Shown: positions 1 to 8,218 of the stretch, piece by piece
How the letters are laid out: each line of letters starts with the position of its first letter
How positions within the stretch are numbered: the stretch's first letter is position 1
DNA from: Melioribacter roseus
GTDB lineage: Bacteria > Bacteroidota > Ignavibacteria > Ignavibacteriales > Melioribacteraceae
Assembly (NCBI GenBank): GCA_020724265.1
Contig: DYHH01000020.1
Coordinates: 1-64,000 of the forward strand
Direction of reading: 5' to 3'
Length of the DNA: 64,000 nucleotides
The notes under the pieces: generated by a model
What the model was told of the DNA's origin: nothing
Databases searched by the model: none
What the model saw: only the letters and a program-made list of their open reading frames with translations
Program-made: the position numbers and the translations under genes

Positions 1-20
1 TTACTGACATTTCTATTGAG

Positions 21-1301
21 TTATTTACATGACATTTTTAACGAGTTATTACAAATTAATTTTGCTTTTATTTCTCCCAAAAGGTAAATACTGCCCAATA
101 CTACTAAGCATTCTTCAGATTTATTCAACACAAATTCTTGGATATATTCAGCAGGAGAGCTGATCACTTCAATATTTATATTTAACTCATCTGCAATATT
201 TTTAATTTGATCGACCGAAGCAGCTCTTTCATAATTAAAACTCGTAACAAATATTTTATCAAAATTATTATCGAATTGTTTGAGCATTTCTTTAATATTT
301 TTATCCTTCATTACTCCGAAAATTACTTCTCGCGAATTAAACTTATTTTTCTCTTCCTTAAACTCATTTAAAAAATTTGTAATTCCTTCTTCATTATGAG
401 AAGAATCAAGAATTACTCGCGGTGATTCGTTAAATACTTCATAGCGACCTTGAATACCGCTATTCTTAACAACATACTTAATCCCATTGAAAATTGATTG
501 TGTGTTTTTAAGCTTCATAGAATTTAAAATTGACAAAATTGCTAATGCTGCATTTTTTAGCTGGTACTTTCCGAAAAGCGGAGTTTCGTAAAGATGATAA
601 TCCCTCTCATTATTGAATAAAATTACATGATCATTTTCTATCCTTAAATTATCTTCCAAATTGTAAAACTCAGTATTAACTGAAAAAGCTTTTCTCTGAA
701 GAACTTCTTTTGCTTGTTCCGGAAGAATACCTATAAAAGCTTTACTATGAGATTTTATTATCTCACCTTTTTCATATGCAATCTCTTCAATCGAATTACC
801 TAAAATATTTGTATGCTCTAAACTTATAGTTGTAATAACAGAAGCAACCGGGTTTAATGCATTTGTAGCATCTAATCTTCCCCCAAGCCCGGTTTCAATT
901 ACTGCACAGTCAACTTTGTTTTCTGCAAAATACTTAAAAGCCATTGCAGTGGTTAGTTCAAAAAAGGTCGGCTCATATTCATCAATATATTTATTTATGT
1001 CATTCATGAATTTCACAACATAATTATCGTCAATCATCTCTCCGTTAATACGAATCCTTTCATTGAATTTTACAAAATGTGGTGAAGTATATAAACCGAC
1101 TTTATAACCATCTTCTATAAGAATGCTGCTAATAAAAGAAGCAACACTCCCCTTTGCGTTTGAACCGGCTATGTGAAAGCATTTTAATTTACTTTGCGGA
1201 TTTCCTAAATAATTAAAGAGATGCATTGGTTTTTCCAGACCAAGCTTGATACCAAATTGGTGAAGTGAAAATAATTTATTGAGTGATTCTTCTAAATTCA
1301 T
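21..1301 (-). CDS. folC: Folylpolyglutamate synthase / dihydrofolate synthase
   Basis: Adds glutamate to folates (and possibly to dihydropteroate) in the cytoplasm, using ATP. The 426 residues match the usual family length. Visible motifs are the Mur-ligase-type P-loop at about residues 46-53 (GSNAKGSV, where most members have GTNGKGS), the YTSPH folate-loop motif near residue 72, and the ETGLGGRLDATN block near 136-147. The Mur-ligase C-terminal domain follows. The ATG start overlaps the pyrD stop by four bases (ATGA), so translation is probably coupled. It is the last complete gene of a minus-strand run that includes pyrD and pyrK. The Asn-Gly to Asn-Ala change in the P-loop is conservative and I do not read it as loss of function. 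Whether it also has dihydrofolate synthase activity cannot be told from sequence. Confidence 0.93.
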   Translation of the reverse strand: MNLEESLNKLFSLHQFGIKLGLEKPMHLFNYLGNPQSKLKCFHIAGSNAKGSVASFISSILIEDGYKVGLYTSPHFVKFNERIRINGEMIDDNYVVKFMNDINKYIDEYEPTFFELTTAMAFKYFAENKVDCAVIETGLGGRLDATNALNPVASVITTISLEHTNILGNSIEEIAYEKGEIIKSHSKAFIGILPEQAKEVLQRKAFSVNTEFYNLEDNLRIENDHVILFNNERDYHLYETPLFGKYQLKNAALAILSILNSMKLKNTQSIFNGIKYVVKNSGIQGRYEVFNESPRVILDSSHNEEGITNFLNEFKEEKNKFNSREVIFGVMKDKNIKEMLKQFDNNFDKIFVTSFNYERAASVDQIKNIADELNINIEVISSPAEYIQEFVLNKSEECLVVLGSIYLLGEIKAKLICNNSLKMSCK

Positions 1302-2221
1302 GACGGCAGTTTATATGAAGCAATAATTTCCGCGAGTGATGTAATTTCTTTTTGTTTACAATAATTTTTCAAGCCTTCAATAATTTCTATCCCGGCTTGG
1401 GGATTGATAAAATTAACGGTACCTATTTGAATAGCAGTTGCACCGGCTATCATAAATTCAACCGCATCTTTCCAATTCATTATACCACCGACACCGATAA
1501 TCGGGATATCTACATTTCTGCTTATTTCCAACACTTTTGCTAGTGCAACCGGTTTTATTGCAGGCCCTGATAAACCGCCGGTAACATTATAAATTTTAGG
1601 TTTGCCAGTCCAAATATCAAATGCAGTTCCAACCAACGTATTAATTGCCGAAACAGCATCTGCACCCTCATCCTTTGCAACTTTAGCAAATTCCGAAATT
1701 CTCGCTACATTAGGAGATAATTTTATTATAATAGGTTTGTTTGTAACAGCACGGACTTTCTCAGTAATCTTTCCAACCGCGGTCAGATTATTACCAAATT
1801 CAAGTCCACCCTCTTTAACATTCGGACAAGATACATTTATTTCGAAACCTTTTATTTCATCTTCATGATCCAATACTTTAGTACATTCAACGTATTCTTC
1901 TATTGAGCTTGCGGCAATATTGCAGATTATTGTCGATTGAATTTCTTTTAAAAACGGTATTTTTTCTTTTACGAATACTTCCAACCCAACATTTGCTAAC
2001 CCAATTGCATTCAACATACCCGATGCAGTTTCAACAATTCGCTGCGGCGGATTTCCTTTACGCGGTTTAAGTGAAACAGACTTTGTAATTATTGCACCGA
2101 TTTTGGATAGATCGGTGAATTGAGAAATTTCATTCCCATAACCAACAGTTCCCGATGCAAGCAAAACAGGATTTTTTAAAGTAAGATTTCCTAATTTGAC
2201 TTGTAAATCAATTTCACTCAT
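1298..2221 (-). CDS. pyrD: Dihydroorotate dehydrogenase, class 1B catalytic subunit
   Basis: Oxidises dihydroorotate to orotate in pyrimidine synthesis, passing electrons through FMN to the PyrK subunit and then to NAD. The 307-residue TIM barrel has the class 1 catalytic Cys in the NVSCPN motif (Cys132) and the FMN-binding GVGGI segment near residue 240. Class 1B is inferred because pyrK lies immediately upstream and overlaps by four bases (ATGA). The stop overlaps the folC start in the same way. Start is ATG. Known from the family: the 1B enzyme is a heterotetramer of PyrD and PyrK. Confidence 0.95.
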   Translation of the reverse strand: MSEIDLQVKLGNLTLKNPVLLASGTVGYGNEISQFTDLSKIGAIITKSVSLKPRKGNPPQRIVETASGMLNAIGLANVGLEVFVKEKIPFLKEIQSTIICNIAASSIEEYVECTKVLDHEDEIKGFEINVSCPNVKEGGLEFGNNLTAVGKITEKVRAVTNKPIIIKLSPNVARISEFAKVAKDEGADAVSAINTLVGTAFDIWTGKPKIYNVTGGLSGPAIKPVALAKVLEISRNVDIPIIGVGGIMNWKDAVEFMIAGATAIQIGTVNFINPQAGIEIIEGLKNYCKQKEITSLAEIIASYKLPS

Positions 2222-2976
2222 AACACTATTTCCTTAGAATCGAAAACAGGTCCATCTTTGCAAACTAAAAGATATTTATCTTCAGTTGATGAATGAACGG
2301 GACAACCTTGGCAAATTCCGAAACCGCAAGCCATCGCACATTCTGTTGATAATTGACACTCGACATTATTTTGTTCGGCAAATTTTTGAAGTGCTTTCAA
2401 CATCGGAGTCGGTCCGCAGGAAAAAATAATAGTACCGTCGTCAATTAAGGATTCTTTATTAGCTTCAAGCAAATCAAGAACAGTTCCTTTATATCCTTCG
2501 CTTCCGTCATCAGTTGCAACCGATACGTTCTTTAATCCATATTTAACTACATAGTTCTTATTTCTGCCGCCAATTAATGACACAATTTCAACTTTATCGA
2601 TAAGTACTTTTGTTAGGAATGGGAAAGGTGCAACTCCCAGTCCCCCTGCTATAATTAATGCTTTATTGAACTTTTTGTTATAATTAAATCCGTTTCCAAG
2701 TGGTCCTAAAACTTCAATTTCATCGCCAATCATTTTTTCTGATAATATTCGTGTCCCTTCACCATGAACATCAAACATAAAAAAAATGGAATCTCCTTGA
2801 ACATCACAAACACTGAATGGTCTCCGTAACAGAGGGAAATCATTATCACTTACTTTAATATTACAAAATTGACTTGGCTTAACCTGTGAAGCAATAACCG
2901 GAGCTTTTGCTTTCATTAAGTAAATATTTGGTTGTAGTTTTTCTAATGACTGAACAATAATTTTTTCGTTTATCAA
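2218..2976 (-). CDS. pyrK: Dihydroorotate dehydrogenase electron-transfer subunit
   Basis: FAD and [2Fe-2S] subunit that carries electrons from PyrD to NAD. The 252-residue protein has the FAD-binding RRPFS motif (51-55), an NAD-binding GGLGVAPF segment near 111-118, and C-terminal cluster ligands Cys217, Cys222, Cys225 and Cys239 (C-x4-C-x2-C-x13-C), the usual PyrK spacing. The start is TTG at 2974-2976, preceded by an ATAGGT ribosome site six bases upstream. No ATG, GTG or TTG further upstream gives a better start. The stop overlaps pyrD. It lies 36 bases downstream of the RpiB-like gene, so it is probably part of the same transcript. Confidence 0.94.
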   Translation of the reverse strand: MINEKIIVQSLEKLQPNIYLMKAKAPVIASQVKPSQFCNIKVSDNDFPLLRRPFSVCDVQGDSIFFMFDVHGEGTRILSEKMIGDEIEVLGPLGNGFNYNKKFNKALIIAGGLGVAPFPFLTKVLIDKVEIVSLIGGRNKNYVVKYGLKNVSVATDDGSEGYKGTVLDLLEANKESLIDDGTIIFSCGPTPMLKALQKFAEQNNVECQLSTECAMACGFGICQGCPVHSSTEDKYLLVCKDGPVFDSKEIVL

Positions 2977-3012
2977 TTTTTACCTATGGTGAGGAATAAG
3001 AAATTTCTTTAC

Positions 3013-3669
3013 TTATTTATTTCCATTTTTTGCATTAAACAAATTTTGTTCGATAGCAGTAATTTTATCTAATCTTCTTTGATGTCTTCCTCCTGAAAAT
3101 TCGGTATTCAGAAAAACATTCACAATTGATTTGATTGATTCTTCGCCTAATGATTTTGCACCAACACAAAGAACGCAAACATTATTATGTTCACGGGCAG
3201 ATTTTGCAGAGAATTCATTATAGCATGTTGCAGCACGTATTGTCGGAATTTTGTTAATTACTATTGCAGAAGGAATACCTGTTGCGTCCAGCATAATTCC
3301 TCTTTCGCATTCCCCGTTTAATCTTTTTTTAGCTATATCTAATGCGAAATCCGGGTAATCACATGAATCTTTACTGTTTGTACCGACGTCAATTACCTGG
3401 TAACCCATTTCTTTCAGATATGTAATTAAAATTTGTTTCATCTCATACCCGGTATGATCAGAACCAATGGCAATAGTTTTAATTGAGTTAGTAACTGAGA
3501 TATTCTCTTCAGAAATTGAAGTACTATTCTTCCGAAGTATCTTCATTTTTATATTTTGAATTCGATCCATTGCGGAAGGAGTAATAATTGTATTTGAATC
3601 AACCAATACTTCTTGAATTCCTTGTTTAGACAATCGAATAATTTCGTCTTCGGTAATCAGTTTTTTCAT
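3013..3669 (-). CDS. RpiB/LacAB-family sugar-phosphate isomerase-like protein with N-terminal extension
   Basis: Residues 66-210 are clearly RpiB-like: GSDHTG at 69-74, YPDFA at 105-109, AREHNN around His161 and the GGRHQRRL tail at 193-200. It differs from classical ribose-5-phosphate isomerase B in two ways. First, RpiB is about 145 residues, but here a 65-residue N-terminal extension precedes it (motif LITEDEI, then IITPSAMD), resembling the ITE...ITP-A-D segment I recall from proteins linked to microcompartment loci (memory, unverified). Second, the catalytic Cys of the ICGTGVG loop is replaced: the aligned stretch is LDATGIP, with Asp128 at the Cys position. The reaction is therefore uncertain. 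It may be a divergent isomerase or have another substrate. It starts two bases after the manC stop and is followed by pyrK. No shell-protein genes are in the window. Confidence 0.75.
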   Translation of the reverse strand: MKKLITEDEIIRLSKQGIQEVLVDSNTIITPSAMDRIQNIKMKILRKNSTSISEENISVTNSIKTIAIGSDHTGYEMKQILITYLKEMGYQVIDVGTNSKDSCDYPDFALDIAKKRLNGECERGIMLDATGIPSAIVINKIPTIRAATCYNEFSAKSAREHNNVCVLCVGAKSLGEESIKSIVNVFLNTEFSGGRHQRRLDKITAIEQNLFNAKNGNK

Positions 3670-3670
3670 A

Positions 3671-4738
3671 TTAGGTCAATTCTGGTCTTTTATTCATTCT
3701 AAGATAATCAACAACATGTTTTACATCTTGTGCATTATTTCTGTGGCAAATCAATAATGAATCTTTGGTATTTATAACAAGTAAATGTTCAACGCCTAAA
3801 ACAGCGGTAAATTTTTGCGGCGAAAAAATATATGATCCGAATGTATTTTCCGTATAAACATCACCAATCTTAACATTTCCCTCTTCATCTTTAGGCATAA
3901 TCTCATAAACAGCTTCCCACGAACCGAGATCGCTCCAATCAAATTCACCTTTTGTAACAAAAACGTTTTTTGAGTGTTCTAATATACCATAATCAATAGA
4001 AATACTCTTCATCTGTCCGTAAACTTGAGTAAGGGTATTTTCATAACTTTCGGAACCAAGTGATTGTTCAATTTCAAGCAACCCGCTGTGATGATCAGGT
4101 AAATGTTCAGACATTTCATTCATAAGAGCATTTAGTTTCCAAACAAATATACCGGAATTCCAAAGAAATCCGCCATCGTCTAAAAATCTTCTTGCGGTTG
4201 CAATATTCGGCTTCTCAGCGAAAGTAAGAACTTTATATATGCCTTCTTGCTTTTCAACATCATCAACTTGTATATAACCATATCCTGTTTCTGGATATGA
4301 AGGAGTGATACCTATTGTCACAAGTTTATTTGAATTTTCTGCAAATTTTGCCGCTCGTAAAATAGTCTCATGAAACTTTTTGATATTGTGAATTACATGA
4401 TCCGCCGGTAAGACAATTGTAATTGCATTAGGATTTCTTTTTTTTATTTGAATAGTTGCTAATCCTATACATGGAGCGGTGTTTTTACCAAACGGTTCAT
4501 CGAGAATATTCTCTTCGGGTATATTATATAGCTGTTCTCTTACTCTGCTTTTTTGAAGTCTGTTTGTAACAATAATGATATTTTCTTTTGGTACAATTCC
4601 ATCCAAACGATTGACGGTATCTTGGATTAAAGTATTTTCACCAATAATTCTAATCAACTGTTTAGGTTTCATTCTTTTACTTCTAGGCCAAAACCGGCTG
4701 CCAACACCACCTGCCATAATTATCGCAAATAAGTCCAT
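3671..4738 (-). CDS. manC: Mannose-1-phosphate guanylyltransferase
   Basis: Makes GDP-mannose from mannose-1-phosphate and GTP for surface polysaccharides or glycans. The 355-residue protein begins MDLFAIIMAGG and has the nucleotidyltransferase signature GGVGSRFWP (10-18), the KPKQ motif (24-27), FAEKP mid-protein and the usual left-handed-helix C-terminal tail. It lacks the isomerase domain of the bifunctional type. An open frame extends 36 codons further upstream, but the ATG at 4736-4738 is preceded by AGGGAGA at a good distance and matches the family's N-terminus. The preceding gene ends at 4740 and only one base separates them. Confidence 0.93.
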   Translation of the reverse strand: MDLFAIIMAGGVGSRFWPRSKRMKPKQLIRIIGENTLIQDTVNRLDGIVPKENIIIVTNRLQKSRVREQLYNIPEENILDEPFGKNTAPCIGLATIQIKKRNPNAITIVLPADHVIHNIKKFHETILRAAKFAENSNKLVTIGITPSYPETGYGYIQVDDVEKQEGIYKVLTFAEKPNIATARRFLDDGGFLWNSGIFVWKLNALMNEMSEHLPDHHSGLLEIEQSLGSESYENTLTQVYGQMKSISIDYGILEHSKNVFVTKGEFDWSDLGSWEAVYEIMPKDEEGNVKIGDVYTENTFGSYIFSPQKFTAVLGVEHLLVINTKDSLLICHRNNAQDVKHVVDYLRMNKRPELT

Positions 4739-4739
4739 T

Positions 4740-5609
4740 TTAATATCTCCCTTTCCTGGCATAAATATTTTTTCCGAATTTTTCAGCTTTATTAAGGTAA
4801 GTAGTAATATCAACATCTTTACGGCGCACAACAGCAACAATAACAATTAAACAGGCACGCATACTTTCAATAGTTTCTTTTACAGGGGTAAGTTCATTTT
4901 CTTTTATTAACGATAATGCATTGTAAATAATTCTATGCATATTTGTAATAATTTCAAACCCAACTTTTTCGGATAACTTTGTGTTGACTTCCATTAATTC
5001 ATGATATTTATTTATCTCTTCACCTGTATAAGATAAGTTTTCTAATTTTTTAAAAAATAAATCCAGTTCCTTAACCGGTTTCATAATAGTTTTTTCAAAA
5101 TCCTCAAAATCAATATCTTCCTCTTCCTTTATATCCTCCATAATTATCTTTTCTGTTATTGTCTCTTCTTTCTCAACGTGTTGATTTTCTTCATTATGGA
5201 TTCTTATTTCATCTATATTAAGAGATTGTGTTTGTTTATCTCCTAACTTTACATTTATTGATTTGTTTGAAATCTCGGCTAAAATACTTTTCATGTTTGG
5301 AGGAGTTACAATATCTAAAACATTACTAAGCTCACGGATTAAACTATGACTATGTTCTTTGAATCTATCTGATATTTTGAGGAAATCAATTTTTGAAGTG
5401 GCGATAAATCTATAAACTTCATCCAGTTTTATTGCAAACTTTGAAAGCGAGGTAATTTTTTTCATTTCGGTTATCTCGTTTTCAATACTTGAACATTTTG
5501 CAAGATGCTCTCTAAGAATAGCAACCGTTTCGATTTTTTCGGAGCTTAATCGAAGATTATTTGAAGCGGTTACAATTGCTTGAATTATGTATTGTTTTAC
5601 AAGATTCAT
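4740..5609 (-). CDS. Unknown helical, partly coiled-coil protein
   Basis: I do not recognise this 289-residue protein. It has no signal peptide or membrane segment. It looks mainly alpha-helical: an N-terminal helical block (about 1-115), a charged Glu- and Lys-rich linker (about 140-185), and a second helical block (about 190-289). The layout resembles scaffold or phosphotransfer-type helical bundles, but I see no conserved His motif, so no function is claimed. It is the first gene of the run leading to manC, the RpiB-like gene, pyrK, pyrD and folC, and its stop is one base from the manC start, so it is probably co-transcribed with them. Start ATG. Confidence 0.7.
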   Translation of the reverse strand: MNLVKQYIIQAIVTASNNLRLSSEKIETVAILREHLAKCSSIENEITEMKKITSLSKFAIKLDEVYRFIATSKIDFLKISDRFKEHSHSLIRELSNVLDIVTPPNMKSILAEISNKSINVKLGDKQTQSLNIDEIRIHNEENQHVEKEETITEKIIMEDIKEEEDIDFEDFEKTIMKPVKELDLFFKKLENLSYTGEEINKYHELMEVNTKLSEKVGFEIITNMHRIIYNALSLIKENELTPVKETIESMRACLIVIVAVVRRKDVDITTYLNKAEKFGKNIYARKGRY

Positions 5610-5725
5610 TTACAAAAATTCAACGAGCCGAAATTGTTTTTACTTTGTATTATATTCAGAGAATTTTATTTAATACTTAAATGTAATCAAAATAATAGAC
5701 ATTATTAATTAGAGAATTATCATCA

Positions 5726-5765
5726 TAAAAAATGAAGAGACACGAAGTATCATGTCCCTTTCATT
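5726..5765 (-). terminator. Rho-independent terminator after the MFS gene
   Basis: On the minus strand a stem of about 11 pairs (arms 5753-5764 and 5732-5742, with one bulge and one G-U pair) encloses a ten-base loop and runs into six T residues. It lies about ten bases after the MFS stop and closes the prmC-to-MFS run. The rest of the gap to 5610 must hold the promoter of the next minus-strand run; I see no convincing TAnnTTTG box there. The downstream arm resembles the dispersed repeat words seen near 63.97 kb. Confidence 0.75.
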
Positions 5766-5774
5766 TAATAATAA

Positions 5775-7181
5775 TTATGCTTCAGCCTTTGATTTAAACC
5801 CTTTCATCATCCAGCCTTTTGCTAGCAATAGTGCTAAAGGCGAGATTACTGCTATTCCACCATAAATCAACCACATCATTTCGGAATTCATCATAGATTG
5901 AGGAACATCAGCCGGTACATATTTCATTAAAAACCAGCCGGAATATAGACTTGTTACAATCTTTGTTAAAAACCACGGGAACTGCCCTATTCCCATATAA
6001 ATACCGGTCATATTTTTAGGAGCGATTTCGGCAACCCATTGTAAGAATCTCGGCTGCCACATAGCTTCACCAAGAGTCATTATTATTAAATATGCCATTA
6101 GTGTTTCTATACTTGGTCCGAGTGCAAGTATAAAAGTTGGGAAAGCCATTATGAAAGTACCGATTATCATCATATGATAAGTATTCTTTTTTGATGTTAA
6201 TGCTGTAACCATCGGAGTTAGTATAAATATTAATATAGGATTCAGATTAACAAAGAATTCAAAATTATCCTGAACAAATCCATCGAAAGCACGGCTGGTA
6301 TATAATGGAAGAGTCAGCCAATTATGCGCAAATAGAGTTTGCACAGGAATCAAAATAAAAATGAAGAAAAGGAAACGTAAATCTCTTAGTGGGAAATTTT
6401 TGTAATAATAATACAATTTTTCTTTTGTTGTCATTGAAGAAAGTTCATCTTCTTCTTCAGCTTCTTCAGCGGTAACTCCGGCTTCTTCTTTTATCTTTGC
6501 AACGGCTTCATTCATTGCCTTTTTTGTGATTATAAAATAGACGATTGCAATACCGACAACAGTAAATATTGTCATAAACCAAAAAACACCTGTAATTTCA
6601 AAAGTTTTTCTAATTGGCGGTGAAATCAAACCCGGTAGAAATCCGCCAAGATTCATTAATGCATACAACATTGCATATCCCATAGCGGCAGTTTTAGGAG
6701 TAGTTAATTTTTTTACACCGGTATAAGCTGCCGGTTGGTAAATACCATAACCTAAAATGATACCGAGAATACCAAGCATTGATAAAGTATGCGCAGAATT
6801 CCATAATCCCGGTGAACCAATTTCCGGTGAGATAGTTAGTAATACTCTTCCGACTAACATCAGCGATAGAGCAATTAACAATGCTTTACGAAGTCCGATC
6901 CAATCGACTGTAGCTCCGAGAAAAAGCATTGCTATTGTTATACCTGCAGTTAAAACACCGACCATACGCCCGGCATCAATATCATCAAGACCAACATACT
7001 GGTTGAAAAATATTGCAAGTAAACCAACAATTCCGAAGTATGTCATACCCTCAATAACGTAAGATAAATTTAAACCGAAAAGTGCACGAGAAGTATGTGC
7101 GAGATCAATAAATGGTTGAGTAAGTTCTTTAAATATATTCTTAAAGAACCCGTTACTTTGTTGTCCAGAATTTTCCGTCAT
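5775..7181 (-). CDS. MFS transporter, possibly POT-like
   Basis: An inner-membrane protein of 468 residues with about 12 predicted transmembrane segments in two halves, separated by an acidic cytoplasmic loop (about 225-260, rich in Glu). The N-terminal segment YFGIVGLLAIFF followed by a GRMVG...D-R-K loop resembles the proton-dependent oligopeptide (POT) branch of the major facilitator superfamily, but the branch and substrate are uncertain. The ATG start overlaps the murB stop by four bases (ATGA). It is the last gene of the prmC-dtd-comEC-murB run and is followed by a terminator. A peptide-uptake role beside murB would suit cell-wall peptide recycling, which is inference only. Confidence 0.8.
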   Translation of the reverse strand: MTENSGQQSNGFFKNIFKELTQPFIDLAHTSRALFGLNLSYVIEGMTYFGIVGLLAIFFNQYVGLDDIDAGRMVGVLTAGITIAMLFLGATVDWIGLRKALLIALSLMLVGRVLLTISPEIGSPGLWNSAHTLSMLGILGIILGYGIYQPAAYTGVKKLTTPKTAAMGYAMLYALMNLGGFLPGLISPPIRKTFEITGVFWFMTIFTVVGIAIVYFIITKKAMNEAVAKIKEEAGVTAEEAEEEDELSSMTTKEKLYYYYKNFPLRDLRFLFFIFILIPVQTLFAHNWLTLPLYTSRAFDGFVQDNFEFFVNLNPILIFILTPMVTALTSKKNTYHMMIIGTFIMAFPTFILALGPSIETLMAYLIIMTLGEAMWQPRFLQWVAEIAPKNMTGIYMGIGQFPWFLTKIVTSLYSGWFLMKYVPADVPQSMMNSEMMWLIYGGIAVISPLALLLAKGWMMKGFKSKAEA

Positions 7182-8218
7182 AGATTTTCCTGTTGATTAT
7201 TATTAATAATATTAACTTCAGGTTCAAGTAAAATACCAAATTCATTAAATACTTTCGTCTGTATATTTTCAACAAATTTCAGAATTTCTTCACCGGTTGC
7301 ACCGCCGTAGTTAACAATCACCAATGCTTGATTAACATGTGTACCAACATTTCCCATCCGGATTCCTTTTAATCCACATTTTTCAATCAACCATCCCGCA
7401 GATATTTTGTACAGCCCATCTTCGGAAATAAAATATGAGAGGTTAGGATATTTCTGATTTAATTCATCATATATTTTTTTTGTTACAATGGGATTTTTAA
7501 AGAAACTTCCCGCATTACCCAATTTTTTCGGATCCGGCAGCTTACTATTACGAATATTTATAACCGCTTCCCTAATTTGGGATAAGGTTGGAGTTGTTAA
7601 ATTATTTTCGATGAGATAATTTTTCAATGATATATAATTCGTATTAAGTTTTCCTATTTTGGACAACTTTAGATTTACTTTCGTTATAATAATCTTTCCC
7701 TTCAATTCATTTTTGAAGATACTGTCTCGATAACCAAATTTACATTCATCCAAATTGAAAATTCTTTTCTCTCCGTTTTCAATATCATAACATTCAAGTG
7801 TGTAGAATACATCTTTTAATTCTACTCCATAAGCTCCTATGTTTTGAATTGGGGCAGCACCCATATTACCCGGAATTAATGATAAATTTTCTATTCCGTA
7901 ATAATTTTTCTGAACAGTATAATTAACTACATCATCCCATACTTCACCGGCACCAATACTTAGAAGTACTTCATTTTCATTTAATTGTTCCTCATCAATT
8001 CCCTTTATTTCATTTTTTAAAATTATTCCGTTATAATCTGATGTGAAAAGAATGTTACTGCCGCCACCAAGAATTAATACTTCCTCTTTTTCTTTGATGT
8101 TTAGAAATAATTCCGGTATATCTACTTCCGATGAAAAAGTAATAAACTTATTTGCTTTTGCATCAATTCCGAATGAATTGTATTTCTTAAGTGAATAGTC
8201 TGAATATTTCTTAATCAC
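7178..8218 (-). CDS. murB: UDP-N-acetylenolpyruvoylglucosamine reductase
   Basis: FAD enzyme that reduces UDP-GlcNAc-enolpyruvate to UDP-MurNAc, the second step of peptidoglycan precursor synthesis. Visible features: FAD-binding LGGGSNILF near residue 50, PGNMGAAPIQNIGAYG near 115, the YRDSIFK motif, GNAGSFFKNP carrying the catalytic Ser, and EPEVN at the C-terminus. The YRDS loop points to the type I (E. coli-like) enzyme. I start it at GTG 8216-8218, where GGAG sits six bases upstream and the GTG overlaps the comEC stop as GTGA; an in-frame TTG four codons earlier has no ribosome site. Length 346 residues. Confidence 0.93.
   Translation of the reverse strand: MIKKYSDYSLKKYNSFGIDAKANKFITFSSEVDIPELFLNIKEKEEVLILGGGSNILFTSDYNGIILKNEIKGIDEEQLNENEVLLSIGAGEVWDDVVNYTVQKNYYGIENLSLIPGNMGAAPIQNIGAYGVELKDVFYTLECYDIENGEKRIFNLDECKFGYRDSIFKNELKGKIIITKVNLKLSKIGKLNTNYISLKNYLIENNLTTPTLSQIREAVINIRNSKLPDPKKLGNAGSFFKNPIVTKKIYDELNQKYPNLSYFISEDGLYKISAGWLIEKCGLKGIRMGNVGTHVNQALVIVNYGGATGEEILKFVENIQTKVFNEFGILLEPEVNIINNNQQENL

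Noticed and set aside
1-10. ATG on the minus strand at 8-10, a possible gene start cut by the window edge
   Set aside because: Only three codons are visible, so neither frame nor product can be supported.
6757-7062. 101-residue plus-strand frame opposite the MFS gene
   Set aside because: Shadow of the membrane protein frame; no ribosome site or neighbours on that strand.
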